This document shows positions 47,117-59,520 of a stretch of 64,000 bases of DNA, in pieces; the stretch's first letter is position 1, and each line of letters opens with the position of its first letter. A model generated the notes under the pieces. It had not been told where the DNA came from, searched no databases, and worked only from the letters and a program-made list of their open reading frames with translations. Position numbers and translations under genes: made by a program. Source of the stretch: Stratiolaelaps scimitus (lineage: Eukaryota; Arthropoda; Arachnida; Mesostigmata; Laelapidae); the NCBI GenBank assembly GCA_019614645.1, contig JABWDB010000006.1, forward strand, positions 4,030,001-4,094,000, in the 5' to 3' direction.

Positions 47117-48823
47117 TTACCTTTAGCAATAACAGCCACGCATATGGGCATACAATTGGCTAGCCAGCAGAAACAAATAGACGTGAACCATAGAGAGGGT
47201 GAATGATCGAGGGACAAACCCAGAGTGACAAACAATCACGCCGGTGCGTGCAGAACTCTCTATCCTTATCTAGAATCTTCATGCTTCCTATCCACTTAGT
47301 GGTTGTCCCGCCGTCCGAGCTTACAATGCGTTAGACTTCACGTTCCTAAACCTTGAGCGCTGCTGAAAGGGTTTCTGTTCTGCTCGGCGAGTAATGTTAG
47401 GCAGATAAATCTATCTCTGTTAAGAGAACTCCATCGAAAACTTCGTTCACTGACCGGGCGGGCTTCAATCTAACTCTGCAGTCTCTCGTCTTTTTGATAC
47501 GGTCAGGACGGTAACAGCTGTCGGTCAATAGACCTATCCAGATAGTTGAAGGGAGTCTGCAAAGAATTAACTGTGCCACCTAGAGGCTGGCACAGTCGAA
47601 TCTTTACAGCGACACCGCAGCGGAAAGAGTTGCTATCTTGTAATAGACAATTGACCGATTTCGTGCGCAGTAATGTTCTCCAGCGTCTCTCTGGCCATAC
47701 TATTGAGGGTTCATTATCTTTATGTGCGAGTATAGTTTTGCTTTTTTTTGCTTTTTTCATCAAAAGGGGAATCTAATCGGCCGAAATCTCGTTACATGAA
47801 ACGCCTGCCTATAATTACGGCACACTGTTGGGACAGAAATAGTTTCCTGCTGGTTCGCAATGTTACACGAGCTACCCTGTACGTAAGCCTTTAAGGTTGG
47901 ATCGATCGAGTCCTTGTCCGAATTTACCTAACGCCCTTATCCTATTGGGCGGATCATGGAATCTAATCACGGGCCTGTCGACAAACGATATAACGAAATC
48001 GACATACGACACAATATGAATCCTTGAATATTTCACGAACGTCTTGCGCCCGCTTTAGTGGAACCGCTCAGGACTTGTATGACAACCCTCACTAGGAAAG
48101 GGAAAAATCTGACTCATTCAGGTGTTTCTGCTTGCCCCAGTTCGTACAGCGAAATCTGGCATAGACACATATGATTTATATATAGCATAGGGACTGGTGT
48201 ATTGCTAGCATATTCGAAAATCCCTAGTTGGACATAGCTTTGAGCCACCTCTCTACATCGTGGATCTTGAAGACCGCCTCCGTTGATCGTAAGCTCTAAT
48301 GATTATCATACATACTAGAGGCTATTGATGCTGTCGCAGCGTGGCGGTTTAATACTGATATGAGCATATCGAGTAGACTTTTAACGACGACCTTGTTCCA
48401 ATAAAGGATTTCATCAAACGGCAATTTGCATAGGATGTCGTCAAGAATTTCAGCCCACTGTCCGAAGGAAATTACCTTACATATCCAAAGATGTTTACTT
48501 CAATTAATAAGTCAAACAATGCTGATTACATGAATATTTGATTTCATAGCAACGTATTCTGTGAAGCGGTCATACTGTTTGTACACTGAAACCGGCTCAT
48601 CCTGATCAAATTAATAATACGCCCTCATGGCTGTGATGTAGCATCAACTGAAATCTTGAATCTAGTTGTTCACCAAACAATAAGTAAGTCATTGATCAAT
48701 GGCGATACTTGATGAAATTGACAGTAGCATAATAGCAGATGTCTAGCCAATAGGTCTCTATGGCACGCGGCCGGTCTCGTTTGGTAGGCTCATAATGAAA
48801 AATATGATCTCGACCTATCTAGG

Positions 48824-48859
48824 TACTCGGACATATACTACTACTCGGATATATACCAG
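48824..48859. repeat. Two-copy 18-bp tandem repeat
   Basis: TACTCGGACATATACTAC is followed by TACTCGGATATATACCAG, differing at a few positions. Confidence 0.75.
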
Positions 48860-49199
48860 CCTATCTGAATGATGGTATGATTGTTGCCGTTACAACGCAA
48901 GCTGTATCCCCAACCTGTGTTCATGCAAGCAACAAATATGATCTCAGAGACCTAAAGTACCAATGTTATCAGCGGAGTGTTGCCCGACATGTTTCCCGAA
49001 AAGGGAAAAGACAAACAAACGCCTAAATTGAAAGGAGTGAACAATGAGAAAAAATAGCGTAGCCTTGCCAGATATCGGCAGAAGCACCTTTAAGCATTTC
49101 ATACCGTACATGATATAATGTAAGCTATGGAGATGTGCTTACATCTTGAAAGTTTAGCGTGGCCTAGAGCTTATTGGACGTATAATCATACCGCCGATT

Positions 49200-50070
49200 G
49201 AGATTTACTCAAATCCATTGCTACGATCGAATGTAGCCTCAGCTCACCATGGTGCTCCCCTGGGCCGGCCTCGTTTTCTCTCTCTCTCTCTCTCTCTCTC
49301 TCTGTCAGTGAACAAGCCTTGGGTTGATCCCGTTCACGAATTCGGCTTGAGTTCTGTGGGACATGTCAGTGCGGAGCTCATACTTTGCTTGCTTGCTTCT
49401 TTCTTGTTTGCCATGCTATGGCTGCGGCCGCAAGGCGACCGGTTAATGGGTGACGTAGGGAACGAGGGACATCTGTTCGGATGCCCGCTGTGGTTGGTGC
49501 TTCGTTGGTTGGAGCTAGGGGAGTCGTAGGCGGTGCCGAAGCATAGCCAGGGGGGAGGGGGGTCTCGTCGAGTAGACGCCTCCACTGCGAAGCGGCGGCC
49601 GGGCAGGCTGATTTAAGCGTGAGTTATGGTGACGACGTGACTTGGTGCTGGCCGCCGTAGCCGTTGTTGTACCGCCGCCGCCGCCAACGAACCATCGTTG
49701 CGGCCGACACCAAGCCGACATTGCTTCTGTGTATGTGTCTGTATGTGTTTTCTGTCTTGCGGGTGTGGAACACGCTATAATCGTCAGAAGCAGCATTGAT
49801 ATCCTACGGACGCCAGACCTTGCGGGCACCTACGAGGCGGACAGCCTCTCACGGCGAACCGACCACCACGCCAACGACACATTGGCGATACTACAGCGCA
49901 CCGCTTCTCTGCGGCGCGGGACCAGCAATAACGGCGACCGCTCTGGTGCTCCGGCTGTGTCACGTGCCAACGGCGTGCGTGCTGGCAGTTATAATCCGAC
50001 ACGATTGGCCGCGTCTGGAGTCACTTTAATCTATCGGAACATCTACACCCTATGCCCATAGAGATCGAAG
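49200..50070. other. GC-rich island
   Basis: Starts with a (TC)n array and becomes CpG-rich. Plus frames of 103 and 139 codons and overlapping minus frames have no motif. CGCCGCCGCCGCC lies near 49672. Confidence 0.45.
49277..49303. repeat. (TC)n microsatellite
   Basis: Thirteen TC units. Confidence 0.95.
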
Positions 50071-50391
50071 CGAAGATCGCTAGCTACCTGTGTGAGGGCT
50101 GAACACAAGCGTTTAATTATTTTAATACAAAAAAAACATAGAAGAGACCCCAACCAGCGGAAAGGACCCGCGGTGGCCACCCCGGGACATGCTACTCTAT
50201 CAATTGTTGTCCAATCTAAACGAATCGATATCGCTGATATGGTCCTTGTTGATATTGTTACGGTCACGTAGCGAAAAAATTCAAGCGATATTGTTAGATT
50301 CCGTATCGACTATTTGGACATTGTGTGTTTGGTGTGCTTATTACAGCAGTGTAGCATTACTTAATATACAATATTAGGTCCTTTAAAATTA
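50071..50391. other. No feature seen
   Basis: AT-rich flank of the inverted repeat. Weak similarity to the reverse complement of about 51018-51060 suggests the inverted arms may once have been longer. Confidence 0.4.
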
Positions 50392-51018
50392 TTTTGCTCA
50401 TAGAAAAAGCCTTGATAACTTTTAATCAGAAAGACTTAGAGCTATGCTTTTTAGCATATATGTACTCTTATCTATTATTCACGCACCGGAACCAGCTCTC
50501 TGAGGCTTCTAAAAGACAGTGTACGTTCCATTTGCGCTGCCAAACCTAATTCGGCTCTTGATAGCTTCCTGAAGTAAATCTATGTTCATATAATGTACAC
50601 CTCCAATTGCCGCCTCCTTGTCTGGCCCCACTCAAGCAGCCGGCACAAACTCACCCAAGACCGTTCGACCGTAATGGTAAACGGTAGCCGAGGTTTTTTG
50701 CTGTTTATAGTCTTGTAGCTTCCATACAGGTGTTTCTGCACCGGAGTCAATTCATGGGGGAGGCATTTTGCTTTTTTTGTTCATTTTCAATGTTTTCATT
50801 ATAACTTCATAACATATCGTGCTCGTAATTCCAGAATAGGCCCTCAAATATATAATATAATACTCCAGTGTGCTGAGCCACATGAAAGCAAAAGACAATA
50901 AACATTTCCTATTAAGAAGTAAAACAAAAAAAAAGCAAAACACTTCACTATAAACAGGCAAAGTTTCACCTGGCTCTGATGCTTCGAAAGTTATCAAGGT
51001 GTTTTCTTATGTACAAAA
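50392..51018. repeat. Nested inverted repeat (foldback), about 630 bp
   Basis: Outer arms 50392-50422 and 51018-50987 match in inverted orientation with a few gaps, including 13 perfect bp (CCTTGATAACTTT, 50410-50422, against 50987-50999). Inside, CTGTTTATAGT (50701-50711) pairs with 50947-50957, and TTTTGCTTTTTTTGTT (50766-50781) pairs with 50923-50940. Three arm pairs in nested order are hard to explain by chance. The interior has an 81-codon minus frame without a motif. It may be a MITE-like foldback element or an old inverted duplication. No target-site duplication is identified. Confidence 0.5.
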
Positions 51019-51484
51019 CAGCCCTGAATGGCCCAATAGCAGTAGATGGGCACATATGACGGTTGTTATTAAACTTGTTGACCACACTTGATCAGCAATT
51101 TATCTATATTTTGACACGGGACCTTAAAATGCAATGGGTTACTTCTTTCTGGGGATAGAAGAAAAACAAGAACGGGAGACTAGTATAATATTGTAAAATA
51201 ATGAACAAAACATAATTTCTCAATGATATCGGCTTCATTCACTCGACCGGTGTCTTGGGCTATATCCGCAGCGGGGCGAGCCAAGTTTACGACAAACGAA
51301 CATATACTTGTTTCTATTTGAAACAATCTCGTGGTTACTTCACTCTGCTAGCATTGTCTCTGAGCGAGGGCATGGACTTTTGTTTTTGCGGCTGGTCCCT
51401 GGTCCTTCTACCCTCAGACATCTTTCGATACTTTCCTGTATGACATCACTACGAGAAAGGTCAAAATGAAAATCCCCTGAGGCT
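51019..51484. other. No feature seen
   Basis: AT-leaning unique DNA. Confidence 0.5.
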
Positions 51485-51565
51485 ACGGCAGGATTTGAAC
51501 TTGCGACTTGAGATACATCCAGCCTGTATCCCTAGGTATTTAACTGTTGTCGCTTCAGTCATCGA
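51485..51565 (-). mobile_element. tRNA-derived SINE-like element, copy C
   Basis: On the minus strand A-box TGACTGAAGCG (plus 51551-51561) precedes B-box AGTTCAAATCC (plus 51491-51501), about 50 bp apart. The B-box has one or two departures from consensus. No clear sequence is shared with copies A and B beyond the boxes, so it may be another family or a decayed tRNA gene. Confidence 0.45.
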
Positions 51566-52000
51566 GGGGATTCCGAGTCAGTCGCACAGTAGCGACGTAC
51601 GAACATACAACACACAGTATGTAACGAGGAAATGCCATAGCCTCCCTCAGGACGGCCTCGTGCTGACACCTCACCCTCAACCTCTTTACCGTTACTGAGA
51701 CATTAATTATTGTGTATAATAAAATACACAATCAATGAGAGATACATCATAATAATACAGCATCTAAGTCAGTTAAATCTAAACCATGTAATAATATAAT
51801 GATGTTATTAGCAATATAACTATTGCCAAGAGTCACCACTGTCCTTCGAGAGTTTCGCAAATGTTCCACCAAACAACGAGTGAGCACTGATCACTCGGTA
51901 GTTAATTACCCATTATGTCCTTGATCTTCCTGTCCAGTGTTTCGCTTGAGATGAGTAACTCAAGGGGATTCTCTGTCCGCCGCCGGTGTCTACGCTGCCC
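51566..52000. other. No feature seen
   Basis: AT-rich unique DNA. Confidence 0.5.
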
Positions 52001-52960
52001 AAAAAAAAACATCATCAAATTTGAGCTCTCGCGCACGCGGATCACCAAAGACGCACGATCTCTTGTCACTCATATCCACAGCTCCTCGACTGTAGGCCGG
52101 AAAGAGCTCTCTCGCTTACTCGCACTCGGAGTGTGCCCACACGTGACCCTCTCCCTTCTATGCTCGCCAGGCCATTCCTGTTGCCCTCACTCCTCATACT
52201 CTGCCCGTAGGAAAACTAGTCCGTTCTGACCGGTTCTATCCGTTCAACTCTCCCTCTCTCTATCTCTCTTATTCTGCATGGGAAAAGAAGGAATAGAGAG
52301 CGGATCAGTTCCCCTGCGCTCATACACAGCCGCTGCGATCGCAGGTCCAACATTCGCCGTGGCATGGCAGTTCTTCCCATCTTATCCTGCTTTCCTCTTT
52401 TCCTATTCCTCAGTAACCCGTCTCCCGTTGATTCAAATTGTCGCGTCAGCCGCGGAACTCTTTGTGGCTCTCATCCACGTCTCGAGCCTTTCTTCAAGTA
52501 TTTTCTTCCTTCGTTGCTCTTTTTTCAGAGATCTTCCGCCACCACCCAGTCCTGCCGTTGCCTCGAAGAACACGGCGGCGGCGACGACGACGACCTAGCT
52601 CGAAGCAAAATGCGGCGACAGTGGAGGGGACGGGGGTGTTGGTTCTGAAGAACACTGTCCTGAGAGAAAGTGATGGCGACGACCGCAATGAGTGGCCGGC
52701 TGAACGGCGATCCCATTGGGGGTAACGCGCAGCGTTTAAGAAGCCATCACAGGACCATTAGCATTCGAGGAAGTCGAGTGTCGACGCCGTCCTCCTCGTC
52801 GTCGTAGACTCCTTTGAGCACACGGGCCACCACTGACACCACGGGCCACGACCAGGGGATGGGTGTTGCCAGTCGTAGCGAGCGCCGGCGGCAAGCGAGC
52901 GCTTAGGGCCTTGCCCGGGAGAACATCGCCCTAAAAGACTCGAAAAGGAGACAGTTCAGC
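52001..52960. other. GC-rich island, pyrimidine-skewed then purine-skewed
   Basis: C/T-rich on the plus strand to about 52560, then G/A-rich. The pyrimidine tract ends in TTTTTTCAG at 52520-52528, a good 3' splice site match. Downstream lies a CGG/CGA triplet run (52572-52594). Plus frames of 94-106 codons overlap one another; none has a domain. An untranslated or first exon is possible but not shown. Confidence 0.4.
52572..52594. repeat. (CGG)n(CGA)n triplet repeat
   Basis: CGGCGGCGG followed by CGACGACGACGAC. Confidence 0.85.
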
Positions 52961-53880
52961 GAGGCCCGACACAGATACGGCCAATCAGTCGGTTTGCCGA
53001 AACAGCGCGTCCTACTAGCCTGGTCGAATGGCTTTTTCGAATGAACACTCTCGCAGACCACCCACCAGTCACAAAATCGGATTCACTCGCACTCACCATG
53101 AAAATGCCGGACAATTTATTACACAATGAGGCGGTCAGTTAAGCTGCAACACGTTCGCGATTAACATTTGTCTCGAATGACGGTCCCACTAAGTGACAAG
53201 TAATTGTCGTCACATATATATATATATATATATATTATATATAGCGCCATCGCCGTCATAATGATTACACCTTGCAATAGATATGAATTCAGTGAGACAT
53301 TCCAGCGTGTGGTAAATATGAGAAAATGATTGAGGAACATAGATTTAATTAAATACATTTACACACTTTATAGGACAAATCAATAAAATCGACGAATATT
53401 ACATCAACACTCGCAATTTGAGTCCGCCAAAAGTATCGCTCCTGAGTACACAAACTTAACACAAATATCGAATCATCACCCCAGTTTGTTGACTTTGAGT
53501 AGTAAAATGAAGACAGATATAGCGGACAAAATAAGGAGATCATTCGACACCAGAGTTATGCGAATGTCTCGTAGGTGCAGTACTTTTGGCGGACTTCAAT
53601 GGCAAATTTCGAGATATTTGGCGATTTATTCATGTCAATTGTCCGATATCGGATTATATTTAGACTTCGTAATCATCCTACTATAACGTATTTCACACAT
53701 CAGGGGCCTTTGAATGGGCCGCCTTCAAACTGTGTATCAATATTCAACCGTATAGCCCAAATACTCCGTTGTGGTACCCGCGACAGATCGAGATGAACAG
53801 GGAAGATAAAATAATGAGGAAATTGAGCTTATTCAAATTTCGTCAATCGATCTCTGCATTTTCTGTGGTCGTTCTTTACC
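52961..53880. other. No gene recognised
   Basis: AT-leaning unique DNA with a (TA)n at 53213-53243. Confidence 0.5.
53213..53243. repeat. (AT)n microsatellite, one interruption
   Basis: CATATA... with a TT break near 53235. Confidence 0.9.
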
Positions 53881-54200
53881 TATATATATACATATAGGTA
53901 TATATATATATATACCTATATGTATATATATATATATATACCTATATGTATATATATATATATATATACCTATATGTATATATATACATATATACCTATA
54001 TGTATATATATACATATATACCTATATGTATATATATATATACCTATATGTATATATATATATATATATACCTATATGTATATATATACATATATACCTA
54101 TATGTATATATATACATATATACCTATATGTATATATATACATATATACCTATATGTATATATATACATATATACCTATATGTATATATATATATATACA
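53881..54200. repeat. 26-bp-period TA-rich minisatellite with terminal palindrome
   Basis: Eleven copies of CCTATATG start at 53915, 53941, 53969, 53995, 54021, 54043, 54071, 54097, 54123, 54149 and 54175. Seven of the ten gaps are exactly 26 bp; the others are 28, 28 and 22. Between copies the sequence alternates TA with a fixed TACATATA near the end of most units. At the left edge the motif appears once in the opposite orientation (CATATAGG at 53891). It makes a perfect 52-bp palindrome at 53881-53932. The Tyr-Ile-Pro open frames here are artefacts. Confidence 0.9.
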
Positions 54201-55230
54201 CCAGACATTTATTATTATTGTATAGTTGTATAGTTTTTTTAGAAAAGACAGTTTTTACTTTTCCCATAGACTAAGGCATAACCTTGGTAAAATTCTACTG
54301 TGAGACGATTATCTTAATAATTGTGGAAAATTTCAATATCCTAGTCTGAGCTCAAAGCTATTGTTTATAGTATAATGCTTAGCGAAATTCTTCAATGGAG
54401 GCACCTTTGAAAAATCTACAAACGATTTTTCTCACCTCGGACTGACGCACTTCATGGTTTTAGATAGACGAACACTTACCTGTAAACAGTCAAAAATGAA
54501 AGCATATATTTAGTTATTATTCATTAGAAAGGCCAGAAGTTGTTACATTTTAATATCACTCCAGCCTACATGTCCTTTAGATGCTTACGCTTATTTGTAT
54601 AGCTTCGAATAACGTCCCACAACTCCGCACAATGCCATAAGCACATACATTCGTAATCGAACTCCATGCTGATCCAATGGACTCAGGGACGGAGGATTGA
54701 TACCGAATTAAAGCTCTCCAGAAATATTTGCCGAAGTGACTTCATTTAGTATAGTAAGTTTAGAATACATCAGAATAGAGCGCGATTATTTCAAGCTGAA
54801 TGATCTTCCTGATGTGTTTCTCTCGTTTGATGCGTAGCTCGAACGAGGTAAGTGTAGCGTTAATCATCAATAGTACTACACACACACGATAATCACAGGC
54901 AGAAAGTGAGCTAGCCACTATACAAGTATTCCTATTTTATGTTGGAAATCAATGCTACTAACGACTGTACCGCACGCGATCAAGTTTCGACTTCTATATG
55001 CCACCATCGGACACTACGATATAACATCCAAACCCTTTGACCGCGAGAGTGACAGACACGAATTGTTGAACAGACCACATCGTCTTCATGTTGAGCACGC
55101 CATGCATGAGCTGATACTTATTGATAGGAAGATAAAGGAAGAAGCTAAATGCTAACTGAACTCGCCTTTCAGCGACGCGTCGCCCATCCAACATTCGGCA
55201 CCAATGTAACTAACCATCACGTTCCGGGCT
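54201..55230. other. No gene recognised
   Basis: AT-rich unique DNA. A weak B-box-like site near 54700 on the minus strand was not convincing. Confidence 0.5.
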
Positions 55231-56450
55231 CTGCACATGAGCGACGTTCTCCGACGTGAGCTTCGCGTGAGCCCAGTCTACCCACGAGTCCCGTCCCCTT
55301 TGACCCGTATCTATCATACGATGTTAAGTCCCGGCCGGCTCCCTTATTTGCCTATACCCCATTGGTCCTCTGTATCCCTGCAGCGACTGTGTTCGACTCG
55401 TTCCTCGCTCCTAGCACCCCATATCTGTGCTGCTGGTTGTGGTATGACCGTTGCTGTTGTTGCTGCTGCTACCGCCGCCCGTAGATTGGTAGCTAGACTC
55501 CAGGCTGACCCGCGCCCCTGACCGGAACCCCCCCCCGCGCGTGGGATGCGCCGCTACTTCCCATTAATACACGACAAGACACGCTGTGTTGACCCAGAGC
55601 AGCGCCGCCGCTGCAGCAGTCGTCGCCAATAGTGCCGCTGCTGCTGCTACTCCTGATGCCGTCATCGCAGCTGCAGTAGCAGCCCCGACAACTCCGGCCA
55701 CTGCGGCTAGTACGGTGGTGATATGGGCGCCAGTCGTCATCGTCAGAATCGTCGTCGCTAGAGAGAACCCGTCGGAGAAGCAGCCGGTTGGGGACGGCCA
55801 CCAACTGGCCACGACATCTATTCATTACATTGCGATCATTGCTTGCTCCTGTTGGGGCTGGCTGCCTTGGTAGATGCTTGGCGTTAGCATTGCCTCCGCT
55901 CGTTCACTGATGCTTGATGGCTGCCCCTGACGACGTACACTGTTGACCGTGTGTGGGGTCGGCTAGCTCAACCCGAGTCGCTCTGCTCTGTCCGACGAGC
56001 TTCGACGGCGGCCGCACTGTTGTATCTACTGTGACCGGCACTAGCAGCCGCAGCAGTGGCACCACCGTTACAACCACGTCCAGCAGCAGCATCAGCAACG
56101 CTAGCGGATCACTTCTGTACAGTATAGTTTTGTGACCGTCCTGTCTATCACCGTGATGATCGTAACGCAACGGGCGCATGGCTGCCCGCCACAACCGGGC
56201 TCATATCATTATCCCCGCCGACCTCTCTGGCAGTAGACACAGCAGCAGCAGAGTTGCAGCACCAGCACTGGCAATTCGTGTAGTGCATAACCCGCAGCTA
56301 ACAGATCTCGCACCCCATTTCCCGGCCAACGCAGCGAAAACGAAACGGAGAGAGCCTGCGAGCAAGAGAGGTATAGAGTCCGTGGTAGTTCTTCAGCTAC
56401 TATTATTTCGTTTTCTTAGCCTGCCGCTATAGGGGGCGAGGGAGAAATCG
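55231..56450. other. GC-rich island with triplet repeats
   Basis: GTT/CTG/CCG triplets (55440-55480) and degenerate CTG/CAG-type triplets (55590-55700, 56040-56100). Overlapping frames are poly-Ala, poly-Ser or poly-Val. Same repeat style as the 6.4-7.9-kb island. Confidence 0.5.
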
Positions 56451-58420
56451 TCACAAATGCTAGTCTCGGCAGGCTTGTTCTGGGAGCCGGGTGTGGAACG
56501 CGGCTTATATGTGATTTGCGCGCGTGCGTGTAGAGAATCATTTTTATGTTGGATGAAGGAGCGTGGGAAACACTCGACCCCCGGCTAGATTTGATCTGCT
56601 TACTGATGACTACATGGGCGGGAGGTAGTCGGGTTAAGCTGTTTGACATTGCACGTAATGTTCCTTTACGTACACGCGGTTTGGTGAAGGGTATGTACAC
56701 GTATGTAATCCCTATTATAGGAAGAACAACGAAACAGCAATGACCCGATTTTCGATATAAGCCTATACATAAAACTTCGGGAATGCATCAACCATATCCT
56801 TAGTGCAGGGAATAAACGAGCTAAAATATGTATGTTTAACGGTGAATGTAGCTGTATCACGAATCCGGAGAATCGTTGATTTTAATACGATAAGTACCAG
56901 TTGCTATATATATATACATATACGTTGCCGTATTTTATTAGTACGACACCTTCCATTTTGATGACATGCTTCAGAGGATGCTAGGGTCCCAAGATCTATG
57001 TTATTGGGATAGTCGTTGGGCTGCCTCACTCCTTTCTTCTCCATAGCTGATCCTCATCTGTCTTCCCTTTATGGCAAGCCTCGGTACCTCTGTGTAGCCT
57101 TGTTTCCGACCTTTTTACCAGCGTAGATAGACCTGAGCATCATTCGAATCGTTGATATCACCACCTGATGTGCCATGAGATTGTGCTCAGACTACCTTCA
57201 TAAATCGGCGACTACCTTCATATCAAATTTGAAAGGCGACAATTTGAGAGCACTCGAGGAACTCGATGCTGTTCTATGGTTGAGCCAATAGAACAGTCAC
57301 TAGATTTCGCCTCTCCGCTTGAGCACGGCCTGATGATCTCTACAAAATAGGTGATCTTTCAAAAGTTACTTGCTTATTTTCTGCTGCATTCTTCCGGCCA
57401 CAGAGGACCCTCGGATTGGTGGCCTCGATATGTACCAAAAATCATTGGCATTTCGAAGGCTGGGGCGCAATCTCCGCGCTATTATATGTATTGCTTCTTC
57501 ATTTTTTGAGCTCATCCTCAGCTCCTCTCCTATCTGACAGGCTTCAGCACTTAACTATTAGGAATTACTATGAGAATCTGTCGAGGCCATCTTTGCGTAC
57601 CTCCTCTTCCTTACTCGTACCTGGCAAGAATCCTCAGATAAAGAAAGATGATAAAGAACTACAAAGATTCTCCGCGTCCGACAGGATTTAGTCCCAGTCT
57701 ATGGGTCCCTCCTGTGTAGCAGTCCAAGAGGCTCACTACTAGACCATCTAGGGGCATTGCCCCTTCTTCTATTGCTTATTAGATGTACGTGAGTCGACCT
57801 GTCTCCCAGACCTGTCTGCCGTCTGATTGAATAAACCCGAACATAAACAAAGGAAATAGGCATCACTTACTCTGCAAAACACCCGACGAACGCGAGACGA
57901 ATAGGCAGCTGCATTGAATCCGAGACAACTCAAACGGATGCATAGAACACGACGATAATAGCAGCTACCTGTAAACGCTATGGGAACACTAGGACATATA
58001 TTGGCTGGGACGTGCACAAGTCTTAGTCTTTCCTTACACGCTCTTGCACTTGCCCGCTGCGCCAAGGTCAAACTAGAAGAGCAAACCGGGCTACATACAT
58101 ATACAGGGGCCACTATTTGTGATGGAGCGATTATCTATTTGTAAGCGTTGCGTCATCGATTCAGTTGTCCTGTTGATCGCATGTCCTTTTCCGACTGCCA
58201 CTGGGCAACGGAAATGTATTCGTACATACTTCGGATTTGGAATCCTTGACGTGAGCTACCAAAGCCAGGGGTTGACTAGTTGCTTCAGGACTTACCACCC
58301 TGAAGGGCACACAGTCATCTATACTGGCACGTCTATCGCGTCCTACACACACACATACACACACATAGGAAAATGCGTCACTTCGTCCCGTAGGGGAAAC
58401 AAACTGAGTGAAAAGGATGA
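56451..58420. other. No gene recognised
   Basis: Mixed DNA. GACTACCTTCATA is directly repeated at about 57192 and 57211. A short TA run lies near 56906. Frames of 91-114 codons show no motif. Confidence 0.5.
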
Positions 58421-59520
58421 TGCTGCTGTTGTCACACTGCGCCTAAGTATAGCTTGTCTGTCTTTCGACGTTCGCCTCCGTGTTTTGTGGAGTCGTTGGC
58501 ATCAGCCTCAGCCTCGTCATCGCCATCGGTCTTGAAATGCAAGAGGACAGACTGCGAACTGCACTTTTGCTGGAGATGTCCCATTGCAGCTGCTGAAGTT
58601 GCATCAGCGACAGACAGCACTGGCAGCGCCGGCATCAGCAGAACGGAAGGAGGCGCTAGTTCAGGACTGCAACTGGCGATCTGCGTTTTCCCCACCTCCC
58701 CGTCTCCGTATCTTTCTCTATTCCTCCGTCTTCTCCCGATGGACGAATTGGAGAATCGACCACGTCGCCCATCTAGACCTCGTGCATCCCTTGATGTCAG
58801 CTACCATTTCGAGACCAGTGAGACGCCCTTTTCGTTCGTCGCAGCAGCACCAGCAATGGCAGCTGTTCCGCTGGACCAGTAGCCAAGCAGTGGCAAAGCT
58901 AGCGGGGCAGACAACCAACCATGGGTCGTCCGCCAGGGGTACACCACCACGAATGAGAGCTGCTGCGGTGCTTTTGTTGCTGCCGTCGCCGCCGCTGCTG
59001 CTGCCGCTCTTGAAAATAGCAGAGCCGGAACGAACTAGCTTGGGTCCCCACCCCGTCGACAACGACCGCGAAGGAGGAAGCAAGGGAGTGCCACAGTGGA
59101 CGCTAGGGCGCTATGGAACGGCAAGGGACGACAAGGGTAGCGGAACCAACGGCAGAATAGGAATATCAAGCAGATGGCAGACAGGGAGAGGTTTGTGGGT
59201 GCGCAATAGAAACTCGAGGCTTCGAGGCTCGTTCTGCGTCGCTACGAGGGAACGAACGACCCAAACGCACGACGACGGCAAACGAACATTTTCGATAATT
59301 TACATTGGCTCTTTAATGGAGCTAGCTGCTACCACACATGAGTTTGAAGAAGGGAAGACGAGCGGAGAGAAGGGCGAGCGGTTGCAAGGCAGGCGGGCGA
59401 ATCGAGATGGAACTGTGGCCATCTTGACCCCGCGAAAAGTGCGTGAGTAGGGTAGCGCGGCGCGTTCACAGCGCCAGCGCACACGTTGTGATGAGTACAG
59501 GATGATGTGGCCAGGCAGCC
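58421..59520. other. GC-rich island holding the longest open frame
   Basis: A 288-codon plus frame (58584-59450) starts at TTG. It has a leucine/proline/alanine patch from CTG/CCG triplets (58975-59010) and a Gly/Arg/Glu-rich second half where the plus strand is purine-skewed. It contains no recognised domain, and a 121-codon minus frame overlaps. I regard it as compositional, although it is the longest uninterrupted frame in the window. Confidence 0.4.

Larger units (their letters stand above)
46255..49200. other. No gene recognised; AT-leaning DNA
   Basis: Holds copy 2 of the 42-bp dispersed sequence inside a 120-codon minus frame (46873-47235). That frame has hydrophobic stretches resembling membrane segments but no recognised family. 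An 18-bp tandem duplication lies at 48824-48859. From 47.8 to 49.2 kb nothing is seen. Confidence 0.45.

Noticed and set aside
53920..54225. 101- and 95-codon Tyr-Ile-Pro repeat proteins
   Set aside because: They are direct translations of the TA minisatellite in several frames and have no independent coding evidence.
58584..59450. Longest open frame (288 codons) as a real gene
   Set aside because: It starts at TTG, has repeat-derived Leu/Pro/Ala and purine-skew-derived Gly/Arg/Glu composition, has no domain, and another frame is open opposite. Composition explains it.
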